Positions 8,749-16,705 of a stretch of 36,052 nucleotides of DNA are shown in pieces. Source of the DNA: a bacterium (GTDB lineage Bacteria; Bacillota; Clostridia; UBA1381). The notes below the pieces were generated by a model that was not told where the DNA came from, searched no databases, and saw only the letters and a list, made by a program, of their open reading frames with translations. Position numbers and translations under genes: made by a program. The stretch's first letter is position 1. Each line of letters begins with the position of its first letter. The stretch spans positions 1-36,052 of the forward strand of contig JAUNPN010000015.1 in NCBI GenBank assembly GCA_030536655.1. Reading direction: 5' to 3'.

Positions 8749-8782
8749 TTGTTCGCCCTTGAACGTTCTGAACAATTTTTTT
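8749..8782 (+). terminator. Intrinsic terminator after copy B
   Basis: TTGTTC (8749-8754) pairs with GAACAA (8770-8775), followed by seven T residues (8776-8782). It would end transcripts from the topA-glycosyltransferase side or a free copy-B RNA. The loop contains the right terminal inverted repeat. Confidence 0.6.
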
Positions 8783-8823
8783 ACATCCCGTATGCCTTAT
8801 TTCGAGTTGTTTTACAGTTCCAT

Positions 8824-10176
8824 TTATTTTATCAGTATTTCATTAAATCGTTTAAGCGCGGCTTCATCGGCGCGGGCATAGCCTATAATCAATGCGTTGT
8901 CCTGTTTATCGGTAAAGTAGAAATCACTGATATAACTTAGTTTTATTCTGTTTTCAAACGCTCGTTTTCGTATTTCTGCAGCGGCATTTGTTTTTGCAAG
9001 CAGCTGTATACCGGATTTTTCGCCGGAAATTTCAAAATCAATATTGGAGCTGTTAAGCAGCTCAATCAGGGCATCGCGGCGTTTTCGGTAAAGAAGCCTC
9101 GTGCGGTTCAAATGGCGTTCGAGCCAGCCGCCTGTTATGAAGCGTTCAAGCGTATGCTGTTCAAACCTTGGTACGGTAGGTGAAAAGCGTCCGTAAAGTG
9201 TAAAGAACGGCTCGGCAAGTGATGAAGGCAGAACCATGTATGCAATTCGGATCGAGGGGGCAAGTGTTCTTGAAAATGTGCTCATATATATGACTCTTTC
9301 GTGCAAATCCATGCCCTGCATTGCGGGAACGGGTTTGATTGAATAGTTAAATTCGTTGTTGTAATCATCTTCAATAATATAGCGGTTTTTTGCAGAGTAT
9401 GCCCATTCAAGAAGCTTATACCGGCGGTCGGCGCTCATTATAATCCCTGTCGGAAACTGGTGGGAGGGGGTAATATATGCGATATTCGCACCGCTGTAGG
9501 AAAGTTCTTCCGTAATCATACCCTCATTATCAAGACCTATGTATTCAATGCGTCCGCCGGTGTTCGCAAAAATATCGTGCGTTTTGCGGTAACCGGGATT
9601 TTCAACCGCGTAAATGCTCCCTTCCGGGAGGATACGGGTAAGAAGCATCAGAAGATATTCCATACCGGCGCCGACTACTATTTGGTTAGGCTCGCAGGAA
9701 ACACCGCGGAATTCATAAAGATATTTTGCAATGGCGCAGCGCAGTTCAATATCTCCGCTGAATTCACCTGCACGGAGGAGGGATGGGTTTTCATACATGA
9801 CCTCCTTTGAAAGCTTAATCCATGTTTGTGACGGAAAGGCGTCCGGATCCTGAGCGCTTATGCTGAAATCATAATCAAACTCCGGCGTATGCTTTTCCGG
9901 AATATTAAACCGGGGCGAGATCTGAGTTTTTGACTGTAATCTTCGTGCATAGTAACCGCTTCGGGGAACACTTTTCAGAAACCCCTCCTGAACAAGGATA
10001 GAATAAGCGGTTTCCACTGTGTTGACGCTCAGCCGCAGATGTGAAGCAAGAGCTTTTTTTGACGGCATACGCTCGCCCTCGGCAATGCGTCCGGAGCGGA
10101 TTTCGGCAGCAATGTAATTGTAAAGCTGAATATACAGCTTTTCAGATTTATTGAATGTCATCGTAAAATTAAACAT
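8824..10176 (-). CDS. MocR/PdxR-type regulator: GntR HTH fused to an aminotransferase-like domain, PLP lysine replaced by Arg
   Basis: The 450-residue protein has an N-terminal GntR winged helix (about residues 10-78; MPSKKALASHLRLSVNTVE) joined to a fold-type I aminotransferase domain. The aminotransferase motifs are clear: VGAGMEYLLMLL, VENPGYRKTHDIF, PSHQFPTG, IIEDDYNNEF and the C-terminal IIGYARADE. The family senses pyridoxal phosphate bound to a lysine in a TFSK(S/T)LAP motif; members control vitamin B6 synthesis, GABA use and similar pathways. Here that motif reads STFSRTLAPSIR, with Arg303 (codon AGA at 9268-9270) in place of the lysine. The gene has a strong GGAGGA site before its ATG. 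I see no separate promoter in the ~25 nt between it and the tRNA terminator, and no vitamin B6 or aminotransferase gene next to it, so its target is unknown. Confidence 0.88.
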   Translation of the reverse strand: MFNFTMTFNKSEKLYIQLYNYIAAEIRSGRIAEGERMPSKKALASHLRLSVNTVETAYSILVQEGFLKSVPRSGYYARRLQSKTQISPRFNIPEKHTPEFDYDFSISAQDPDAFPSQTWIKLSKEVMYENPSLLRAGEFSGDIELRCAIAKYLYEFRGVSCEPNQIVVGAGMEYLLMLLTRILPEGSIYAVENPGYRKTHDIFANTGGRIEYIGLDNEGMITEELSYSGANIAYITPSHQFPTGIIMSADRRYKLLEWAYSAKNRYIIEDDYNNEFNYSIKPVPAMQGMDLHERVIYMSTFSRTLAPSIRIAYMVLPSSLAEPFFTLYGRFSPTVPRFEQHTLERFITGGWLERHLNRTRLLYRKRRDALIELLNSSNIDFEISGEKSGIQLLAKTNAAAEIRKRAFENRIKLSYISDFYFTDKQDNALIIGYARADEAALKRFNEILIK

Positions 10177-10205
10177 AGCGTCCTCCGCGTGTATTTATTT
10201 AGTAA

Positions 10206-10235
10206 AAAAGCACCTGCATAAGCAGGTGCTTTTTT
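10206..10235 (-). terminator. Intrinsic terminator after tRNA-Leu (works on both strands)
   Basis: AAGCACCTGC-TTAT-GCAGGTGCTT followed by T6 on the minus strand is a perfect intrinsic terminator directly after the tRNA gene. The mirror-image A/T runs make it usable in both directions. The two arms repeat the tRNA acceptor-stem sequences CACCTGC and GCAGGTG. Confidence 0.85.
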
Positions 10236-10236
10236 A

Positions 10237-10317
10237 TGCAGGTGACAGGACTTGAACCTGCACGTCAGTGACGCCAGCTCCTAAGGCTGGTGCGTCTGCC
10301 AATTCCGCCACACCTGC
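10237..10317 (-). tRNA. tRNA-Leu, anticodon UAG
   Basis: The minus-strand sequence folds as a class II tRNA. The acceptor stem is GCAGGTG/CACCTGC with discriminator A at 10237. The D-arm region GGCGGAATTGGCAGACGC is typical of bacterial tRNA-Leu. The anticodon arm is CCAGC-CTTAGGA-GCTGG, giving anticodon UAG (reads CUA and other CUN codons). There is a long variable arm, and the T loop contains GGTTCAAGTCC. CCA is not encoded and would be added after transcription. The gene has its own perfect promoter and terminator. Confidence 0.96.
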
Positions 10318-10329
10318 AAACCAGTAATT

Positions 10330-10358
10330 ATTATACCATGATTTTACGTCAGTGTCAA
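10330..10358 (-). promoter_or_regulatory. Consensus promoter of tRNA-Leu
   Basis: On the minus strand a perfect TTGACA (10353-10358) and a perfect TATAAT (10330-10335) are 17 nt apart, 12 nt upstream of the tRNA 5' end. This is the strongest promoter in the window. Because no other promoter is visible for the downstream MocR-type gene, read-through from here may supply it. Confidence 0.9.
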
Positions 10359-10466
10359 GAGGTATGCCGAATTTTTTGAATTGGCAATATTGCACAAAAA
10401 AATGCTTAAATAATTGTACAAAATATAAAAATATTTTGACTGTTTAACGATTTTTAACAAAAAGTC

Positions 10467-10526
10467 TATACAAAAAATTGATTTTATGCTATAATAACAA
10501 TAACTAATTATGCGTTTATACGCATA
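10467..10526 (+). promoter_or_regulatory. Promoter and dyad in the leader of the large secreted protein
   Basis: TATAAT at 10490-10495 has an extended -10 (TGC just upstream) and a weak -35, TATACA at 10467-10472, at 17 nt. A perfect inverted repeat, TATGCGT-TTAT-ACGCATA (10509-10526), lies just downstream of the expected start site. It could be a leader hairpin or an operator. The ribosome-binding site AAAGGAGAG is at about 10540-10548. Confidence 0.6.
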
Positions 10527-10555
10527 GGAATTTTTCTATAAAGGAGAGAGAAAAG

Positions 10556-13500
10556 ATGAAAAGTAAACTTTTCAAGAAAACCATTGCGTCAATTTCGGCA
10601 TTGGCAATGGTAGCTTCGACATTTGTCATTCCAATGACTGCAAATGCAGCTGAAACGTATTACACTCTTGATAATGAGAGTGCAACAGATACAACGGGCT
10701 GGGCGTCAGCTAATTTTCCGGATGGTATGTCAATAGCATCAGATTCAAATACTTCGATAAGCAAGTATTTTCTGTACAAGAACTCAACCGGAAGAGGTGC
10801 ACGTACCGCATATTATAATTTGCCGGCTGCAGCAAAAACCGTAGACGAAAATAAGAAAGCAGTACTTGAGTTTGATTTTGTGTTACGTAACGGAGGAACC
10901 AATGGCAATAACCAGATTGCTTTCACCAGTGAGACAGGAACACCCATAGGAAATGGTGATTATAACAAGCAAGACTATGTTTTGATGATTACTCAGCCGA
11001 AGGATAAGAGCGCTCAGTTTGCATTAAATGGAACAGATGTATATTCAGCAAATTATGCAAATGAAACATGGGCACATGCAAAGGCAGTTCTTGATTTTGC
11101 TCAGAAGGATGTTCTTGTAACAATCACGTCGCTTGATGGTTCAACAACATATTATGAAACCAGTAAGGTAATGATGGGAAATGATGCATCAGAGCTTACA
11201 CAAATCTTTATTAATGCGGCACGTGATAATTCATGGGCAGGTATTGATAATGTTGTAGTACGTTCGGTAGAGGACGGCGATATTGTAGGAACATACTATA
11301 AGGTAACATTTGATGTAGATGGTAAGTCAACGGTTAAGTCAGTTAAAGAGGGCGAAAAAGTTGAAGAATTACCGGATTCATCAAAGACAGGATATATCTT
11401 CAAAGGATGGAGCAAGGATGGCAGCGATACTCTCATGACAGGTGAGGATGTATTAGCAACTGCAATTACAGCAGATACAACCTTTACAGCTGTATATGAG
11501 GCTGATACATCATATATTGAGCCGATGGTATCGGCAGAGTTTACATCTTTCCCGGAAAATGGCTTACTTATAGCTGGGGCAGATGAAAATACAGCAGCCT
11601 CAAACCTTATCGGAATCAAGATTAACGGAGAGCTTGGTACAGATCTCTTGGCAAATCCGGATTCAAGAGTAAAAGACCTTGATGTAAAATATGAGCTTAA
11701 GGGCTTCCGTTGGGTAGCTTCAAAGAATGAACCCACAACAGATGTTATAGAGGATGAATACTGTGACAGCTATGGAAAAGTAGTAAAGAATGAGGATAAA
11801 TCAATTGACTTCCAGTTAAAGAGTCATCCGTTTAACTACTATGGTGAGGTTGTTGCAACAGTTACATATAATGGTCAGACATTAAGCATTTCAAAACCGC
11901 TTGCATATCTTGGAAATACTGCAAATCAGGCACAGAATGTAATTCTTCCACGTGGTGGATACATTGCAGACTACAACAGCTATTCACCGGATATGGTAGG
12001 ATATAAGGCTGCTATTTCACCGGACAATAAGACTTCGGTTGACCCTGTAACGGATAACTGGGCTGCATATGGCGGAAATGTTGGCAGAGGAGTGTATCTT
12101 GCAGAGGAAGAAGGAAACAAATTCCTTAAGATTAAAACAACAGGTTCAAACAGCTCGTCATTTGCAGCAAACCAGATCGAGGCTGTTACTGATACACAGG
12201 TTGTATTCAGACAGAAGGTACGTTTCTATAATCCGAACTCATCAATAATATTAAAGAGTGTTAATCCTGTAACATGGACAGCAGGCGAAGCAACATCATT
12301 TAGTGTTAATTTTACAGGCAGTGAATTAAACATTAACAATAATAGGATTACAGATGCTGCAACAGGAATATGGTATGAAATTATTGTTACATCAGACGTA
12401 ACGTCAGGCAAATGCTGTGCAATAGTTAATGATGCAGAAGGCAACAAGCTTGGCGAGAGCGAAATCGTAAGCTTTAGCGATGCAGGCTCTAAGACCCCGA
12501 CATACTATATGTACAGAACACCGGATAACTCAGTCGGCGAACTTGACTTTAAAGATGTAACAATATATAGGGCAGAGATGGATGGAGCTACATTAGCTAC
12601 AACAGCATCGGCGACAACACTTGCAATTCCGGAGGAAGGTGCTGCACCGTCAACTGCAAATCTTACAGTAAGTGCAAAGACAACCGAAGGTTATGAGGCA
12701 ATCGGAGCAGCAACATGGACAGTTGCAAATGATGCAGCAGGTATTACGGTGACACCGTCAGCTGAGGATTCACACATGGCAACAATCAGTGTTGATTCAA
12801 CAGCTTCAGCAGGAACAGCAACAGTAAATGTAACAATAGGCGGAGCAACAAAGCAGATTGATTTTACAATCACAGCTTCAAAGGACAGCATAAAGTTTGC
12901 TGACCCGGTTGTAAACAGCATTTCAATTCCGCTTGATGACAATAACACAGTAGTTTCATATCCGGTAAGCGTAATCGACAAGGATGGAAACGATATTGCA
13001 GGAAAGACAGTTTCACTTGCATTGTATGACCAGAATAATGTAAATCCGGTAACATTAAACGGTATAACGTTAGAGAACGGTGTTCTTACAGTAACAAAGG
13101 ATGCTGTTCCGACAGTTGTAACAATTAGAGCAACATCAACAAATTCAAATAATGAGGAAATTACAAATACAGTTAAAGTGACAATTCACGGATTGGCATT
13201 TGACTTAGGCACAGCTGATGAAGAAGCAGTTGCAAACGGCTATACCCCGGTAACTTCAACAACAGCATACAGCGAAAAGTTGGGTTATGGTATTGAGGGA
13301 GCAGCAACAGCAGGAGGAACGGCTTCGTTAGAAGATGCTGATACTGACTATCTTGAGGGTAACTATACATTCAAGGTAAATGTACCAAACGATAAGATTT
13401 ATAAGGTAACATTAAACTATGAGGGTAATGCTGTATTCGAAAAGATATCAACAGACCTTTCGGGTGTAGTAAGAAACAATGCTGCAATGGGTAAGGTTGA

Positions 13501-15670
13501 GTATTTGGCATTCGTACATGATGGTGTTCTTGACATAGGCTTTGATAAGAAGGTTTCATCAATAGTAATTGAAAAAATCGAAAGAGAAGCAGGTATTAAG
13601 CCGCATGTATACACAGTAGGTGACTCAACAATTGCAAACAACGGTTCATGGGCATATGTTCTCAATCGTGATTTCGCAAACTATTCAGAACTTGGACAGT
13701 ATGTAACATTCACAAATAATGGTCGTGGTGGTAAGAATCTTTCAAGCTACTACACAGGCGGCGAGCTTTGGGATAGAGTAGTAACAAACATTAAGCCGGG
13801 CGACTATGTAATGATAGGCGATATGGGTACAAACGGTATGGGTGCTGATTTTGAGGGCTCATTCAAGTATTATGTGGATGCTTGCTTGGCACTTGGCGCA
13901 AAGGTAATTCTCAACTCATATTCACCGCATGGAGCAGTAGGCGATTATGCTTCAGGCTATAACTCAGCAACTCAGAAATTCAATTCTTACAGACAGGATG
14001 CTTACGATAATATTGTAAGAGCAATGTATGAAGAAAGAAAATCAGAACTTGCAGGATTTATTGATATTGGTAAGAATGCAGATACTGCGTTTAACGCATA
14101 TGTAGATGATTATGCTGCAAACGGCTATGAATCAAGAGATGCTGCTGCACAGGCAATTATCTCATGCTTCGGTGACCATAACCATTACAGCAACGGAACG
14201 ATTGCTGCGCAGCTTATGATTGAGGGTTATAAGGGAACACCGGGTATTGTTTCAGAACTCATAAGAATTGTAAGTAATACAGAGCCGCAGCCGACAGCAC
14301 CGGCAGAAACAGCTCAGCCGACAGCACCTGCGGAAACGACTCAGCCGACAACCCCGGCAGAAACAGCTCAGCCGACAGCACCGGCAACAGATGATCCGAA
14401 CAAGGATACTGTTACTGTATATGCTGAGAATGGTGTTGCAATAACAGCTGAATATACAGAAAACGGTGCATTAAAGGCAATCAAGTCAATTGTTGATGTA
14501 GCAGACGGTCAGAAAGTTGTTACGGCAGCAGAGGGCGAAAGGGTATTTGCATGGGATTCATTATCAGGCATGAAGCCGCTTGCAACAAAGGAAGTATCAG
14601 CTTCAGAAGTGGTAGAGCCGACAACCCCGGCAGAAACAGCTCAGCCGGGCGGAGATGATGAACCGAAAGAAACAGCAGATCCGGCAGCAGAGGCAAAGGT
14701 TATCTGGAAGGCACAGAAGGATACAGCATATGCAGCGGGACAGGATTTAGGAAACGGACTTTCACTCGTATTCGGTACAGAAGATGGTGCAGCTCCGGTG
14801 TATTCTGATTTTACAAATACAGAAGAGGACGGAACTGTAACACCGATTACAAAGATTGTAGGCGGAGTAGAGCTTACAGGATATGTTTCAGCAACAACAG
14901 CAAACGGAAGCTGGTCCGGTACTTCTGTTGACCCGTCAAAGACAACGGTAATTAAGTACACTGCTGCGGAAGACGGTGTATTAACTGTATATCTTGATAA
15001 TGTTGGTACAGATAAGAAAATCTGTGTAGGACAGGAAGGCATGAAGAAGGGAGAAATTGAAGCAGCAGCAACTTACGGTACGGGAAATGCAATGGCATTC
15101 CCTGTAAACGTAAAAGCCGGAGAGTCATATTACGTATATGTAGCAGGTTCAAAGGGTCGTTTCTGTGGCGCTGCCTTTGAGGCGGGCGAGTTGCCGGTTG
15201 TTCCGGATCAGACTGATCCTCCGGCGTCAGAAATACCGGCGCCGCAGGACGGCGAGTGGGTTATGTCAGCAGCTTATAACTCTTGCCCGGCAGGAACAGA
15301 ACTGATGAAGGGACTTACCACTTTATTTGCCGATACAAAGAATAACAAAAAGTATCTTTCATCAGATGATAACGGAACCTTTAGTGATGGCGCTGCAACG
15401 GGAACAGCTTTAAAGTATGTTGCATGGACTGACGGTACATTAACAGTATCATTCACAGGTCTTGGTACTCCGGGTTCAACAGGACCTAAGACAATGTATA
15501 TTGTTCCGGAAGGCGGAAAGCAGACAGAGCCGCTTGCTTCAGTACCAAATGAGAGTACAGAGAAAATGGATGGAAGTATTTCTGCAGACGTAACAGCAGG
15601 TACAACCTACTATATTTACGGAGCGGGAACGAAGGCGTGCTTCAGTGGTGCATCATTTGTTCAGAAATAA
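10556..15670 (+). CDS. Large secreted multidomain protein with SGNH (rhamnogalacturonan acetylesterase-like) domain
   Basis: The 1704-residue product has a signal peptide cut near residue 31 (PMTANA). Beta-rich N-terminal domains follow. An InlB-type Listeria-Bacteroides repeat lies at about 247-317 (VTFDVDG...GYIFKGWS). Two Ig-like domains lie near 680-880, and a carbohydrate-binding-like module (FDLGTADEEAVANGYTPV) at about 883-1010. The SGNH esterase domain spans about 1015-1235: nucleophile Ser1024 in VGDSTIAN, block II NNGRGGKN (1054-1061), block III GDMGTNG with Asn1093, and block V DHNH (1207-1210). Proline/threonine linkers separate two related C-terminal beta modules (about 1382-1545 and 1566-1704). 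Related domains occur in pectin-side-chain deacetylases (CE12-like) of gut Clostridia. Block III lacks the usual GHND. No LPXTG, SLH or dockerin anchor is visible. The gene is monocistronic, and the substrate is inferred. Confidence 0.85.
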   Translation: MKSKLFKKTIASISALAMVASTFVIPMTANAAETYYTLDNESATDTTGWASANFPDGMSIASDSNTSISKYFLYKNSTGRGARTAYYNLPAAAKTVDENKKAVLEFDFVLRNGGTNGNNQIAFTSETGTPIGNGDYNKQDYVLMITQPKDKSAQFALNGTDVYSANYANETWAHAKAVLDFAQKDVLVTITSLDGSTTYYETSKVMMGNDASELTQIFINAARDNSWAGIDNVVVRSVEDGDIVGTYYKVTFDVDGKSTVKSVKEGEKVEELPDSSKTGYIFKGWSKDGSDTLMTGEDVLATAITADTTFTAVYEADTSYIEPMVSAEFTSFPENGLLIAGADENTAASNLIGIKINGELGTDLLANPDSRVKDLDVKYELKGFRWVASKNEPTTDVIEDEYCDSYGKVVKNEDKSIDFQLKSHPFNYYGEVVATVTYNGQTLSISKPLAYLGNTANQAQNVILPRGGYIADYNSYSPDMVGYKAAISPDNKTSVDPVTDNWAAYGGNVGRGVYLAEEEGNKFLKIKTTGSNSSSFAANQIEAVTDTQVVFRQKVRFYNPNSSIILKSVNPVTWTAGEATSFSVNFTGSELNINNNRITDAATGIWYEIIVTSDVTSGKCCAIVNDAEGNKLGESEIVSFSDAGSKTPTYYMYRTPDNSVGELDFKDVTIYRAEMDGATLATTASATTLAIPEEGAAPSTANLTVSAKTTEGYEAIGAATWTVANDAAGITVTPSAEDSHMATISVDSTASAGTATVNVTIGGATKQIDFTITASKDSIKFADPVVNSISIPLDDNNTVVSYPVSVIDKDGNDIAGKTVSLALYDQNNVNPVTLNGITLENGVLTVTKDAVPTVVTIRATSTNSNNEEITNTVKVTIHGLAFDLGTADEEAVANGYTPVTSTTAYSEKLGYGIEGAATAGGTASLEDADTDYLEGNYTFKVNVPNDKIYKVTLNYEGNAVFEKISTDLSGVVRNNAAMGKVEYLAFVHDGVLDIGFDKKVSSIVIEKIEREAGIKPHVYTVGDSTIANNGSWAYVLNRDFANYSELGQYVTFTNNGRGGKNLSSYYTGGELWDRVVTNIKPGDYVMIGDMGTNGMGADFEGSFKYYVDACLALGAKVILNSYSPHGAVGDYASGYNSATQKFNSYRQDAYDNIVRAMYEERKSELAGFIDIGKNADTAFNAYVDDYAANGYESRDAAAQAIISCFGDHNHYSNGTIAAQLMIEGYKGTPGIVSELIRIVSNTEPQPTAPAETAQPTAPAETTQPTTPAETAQPTAPATDDPNKDTVTVYAENGVAITAEYTENGALKAIKSIVDVADGQKVVTAAEGERVFAWDSLSGMKPLATKEVSASEVVEPTTPAETAQPGGDDEPKETADPAAEAKVIWKAQKDTAYAAGQDLGNGLSLVFGTEDGAAPVYSDFTNTEEDGTVTPITKIVGGVELTGYVSATTANGSWSGTSVDPSKTTVIKYTAAEDGVLTVYLDNVGTDKKICVGQEGMKKGEIEAAATYGTGNAMAFPVNVKAGESYYVYVAGSKGRFCGAAFEAGELPVVPDQTDPPASEIPAPQDGEWVMSAAYNSCPAGTELMKGLTTLFADTKNNKKYLSSDDNGTFSDGAATGTALKYVAWTDGTLTVSFTGLGTPGSTGPKTMYIVPEGGKQTEPLASVPNESTEKMDGSISADVTAGTTYYIYGAGTKACFSGASFVQK
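14288..14386 (+). repeat. 27-bp in-frame tandem repeats encoding a Pro/Thr linker
   Basis: Units start at 14288, 14315, 14342 and 14369 (the last partial) and encode QPTAPAETA-type nonapeptides. A further related unit occurs near 14615-14647. They encode flexible, probably extracellular linkers between the esterase domain and the C-terminal modules. Such repeats can change in copy number by slippage. Confidence 0.85.
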
Positions 15671-15695
15671 TTTCAAAATCCGATAAAGAATGATA

Positions 15696-15744
15696 AACTC
15701 CCCCTTAGATTTATTCTGAGGGGGAGTTACTATATTAGTTTTTT
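15696..15744 (+). terminator. Terminator after the large secreted protein gene
   Basis: AACTCCCCCTTAG (15696-15708) pairs with CTGAGGGGGAGTT (15716-15728), a 13-bp stem with one wobble. A T-run follows at about 15739-15744, slightly distant from the stem. It may also stop minus-strand transcripts from the EamA gene. Confidence 0.7.
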
Positions 15745-15806
15745 AGAAGTACCCATAAGAAAAAAACAGCGTCCCAAAAATCCGGTACTGATTTTTTATG
15801 GAAAAA

Positions 15807-16691
15807 TCAAAATTTATTTTTAAATTTTATGTTAAGAATAACAATTGCAAAGATGATAAGACACATACCCGCAATTTTTTCGGTATCCATCGTTTCATGA
15901 AAGAATACCGCACCGATTACCGCCGCCGCAAACGGTTCAATCGCCGCCAGAATAGAAGCCTTTCCGGCTTCCGTTCCCTTAAGTCCCTTTGTATATAACA
16001 TAAACGGAATTACCGTGCTTAAAAGCGACAACCCGAAAACCGACCATATCCCTTCGGGACAAAGAAGCAGCCGCACGTTTGATATAACCCCCGAAAAAGG
16101 TACTATAAATACAGCTGCGGTTATAAATGTAAATGCGGTTATCGTTGCGGCACCGTATTTTTTTGCGAGAAATTTTCCGAATATACTGTAGAGAGCATAT
16201 CCAAAGCCTGAGCCTAAGCCGAGAATTACAGCCTTGAGCGATACGGCGCCGCCGCTTGAAGACGCTCCGGTAACCAAAATCAGTCCCGCAAGTGTTACGG
16301 CAAGTGCTGTTATCTTTCTTGCCGTAAGTCTTTCGTGAAAAAGCGGCAATGACATAAGCATAACAAATATCGGAGCGGTATATAGGAGCAGCGCCGGAAC
16401 TGCCGCTCCTCCTATAATTTCTATCGCCTCAAAATAACAGAAGTTGAACAGAACTATACTTCCAAGACCTGTTCCCAAAAACAGAGGTATATCTCGGATT
16501 TTTATATTCAGTCCGTCTCTGTCGGCAATCAAAAGATATATAACCATTATCAAAGCCGAAAAGAAAACCCTTATCGCCACAATTTGAAGCGACGTAAACC
16601 CCATATCCGCAAGACAATTTACAAATACCGATATTATTCCCCATAATATTCCCGCTGCTATTATACATAAGCTGTTCTTTATCTTAATCAC
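15807..16691 (-). CDS. EamA/DMT-family transporter
   Basis: The 294-residue protein has ten hydrophobic helices arranged as two five-helix EamA repeats. The first starts with AAGILWGIISVFVNCLADMG and the second near GSGFGYALYSIFGKFLAKKYG. This family exports or imports small metabolites, often amino acids or nucleotide-related compounds, and its specificity is rarely visible from sequence. The GTG start at 16691 lies 14 nt after the stop of the permease-kinase gene with only a weak AAAAAGGGC site, so translational coupling is likely and the exact start is uncertain. Its place as last gene of the hydantoinase cluster suggests transport of a substrate or product of that pathway, which is inference. 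Confidence 0.85.
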   Translation of the reverse strand: MIKIKNSLCIIAAGILWGIISVFVNCLADMGFTSLQIVAIRVFFSALIMVIYLLIADRDGLNIKIRDIPLFLGTGLGSIVLFNFCYFEAIEIIGGAAVPALLLYTAPIFVMLMSLPLFHERLTARKITALAVTLAGLILVTGASSSGGAVSLKAVILGLGSGFGYALYSIFGKFLAKKYGAATITAFTFITAAVFIVPFSGVISNVRLLLCPEGIWSVFGLSLLSTVIPFMLYTKGLKGTEAGKASILAAIEPFAAAVIGAVFFHETMDTEKIAGMCLIIFAIVILNIKFKNKF

Positions 16692-16705
16692 GCCCTTTTT
16701 ATTTC

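Larger units (their letters stand above)
8499..8781. mobile_element. MITE-like element with ~29-bp terminal inverted repeats
   Basis: The ends 8499-8527 and 8753-8781 are inverted copies of each other, 25 of 29 positions identical (core CAGA(C)CGTTCAAGGGC / GCCCTTGAACG(T)TCTG). Each end folds into its own small hairpin: TTGCCC/GGGCAA at the left and TTGTTC/GAACAA at the right, a CC-to-TT change with its compensating GG-to-AA change. Each hairpin has a T-run facing outward. The interior (about 225 bp) contains copy B of the structured RNA repeat and a 13-bp perfect hairpin. There is no transposase. It could be a small non-autonomous element, or a duplicated terminator pair between two convergent genes. 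I did not see a clear target-site duplication. Confidence 0.45.

Noticed and set aside
14288-14386. Tandem repeats as a CRISPR array
   Set aside because: They are in-frame 27-bp coding repeats without spacers.
11296-15456. Several long antisense frames opposite the large secreted gene
   Set aside because: They follow from the regular codon use of the real gene; none has a ribosome-binding site or family motif.
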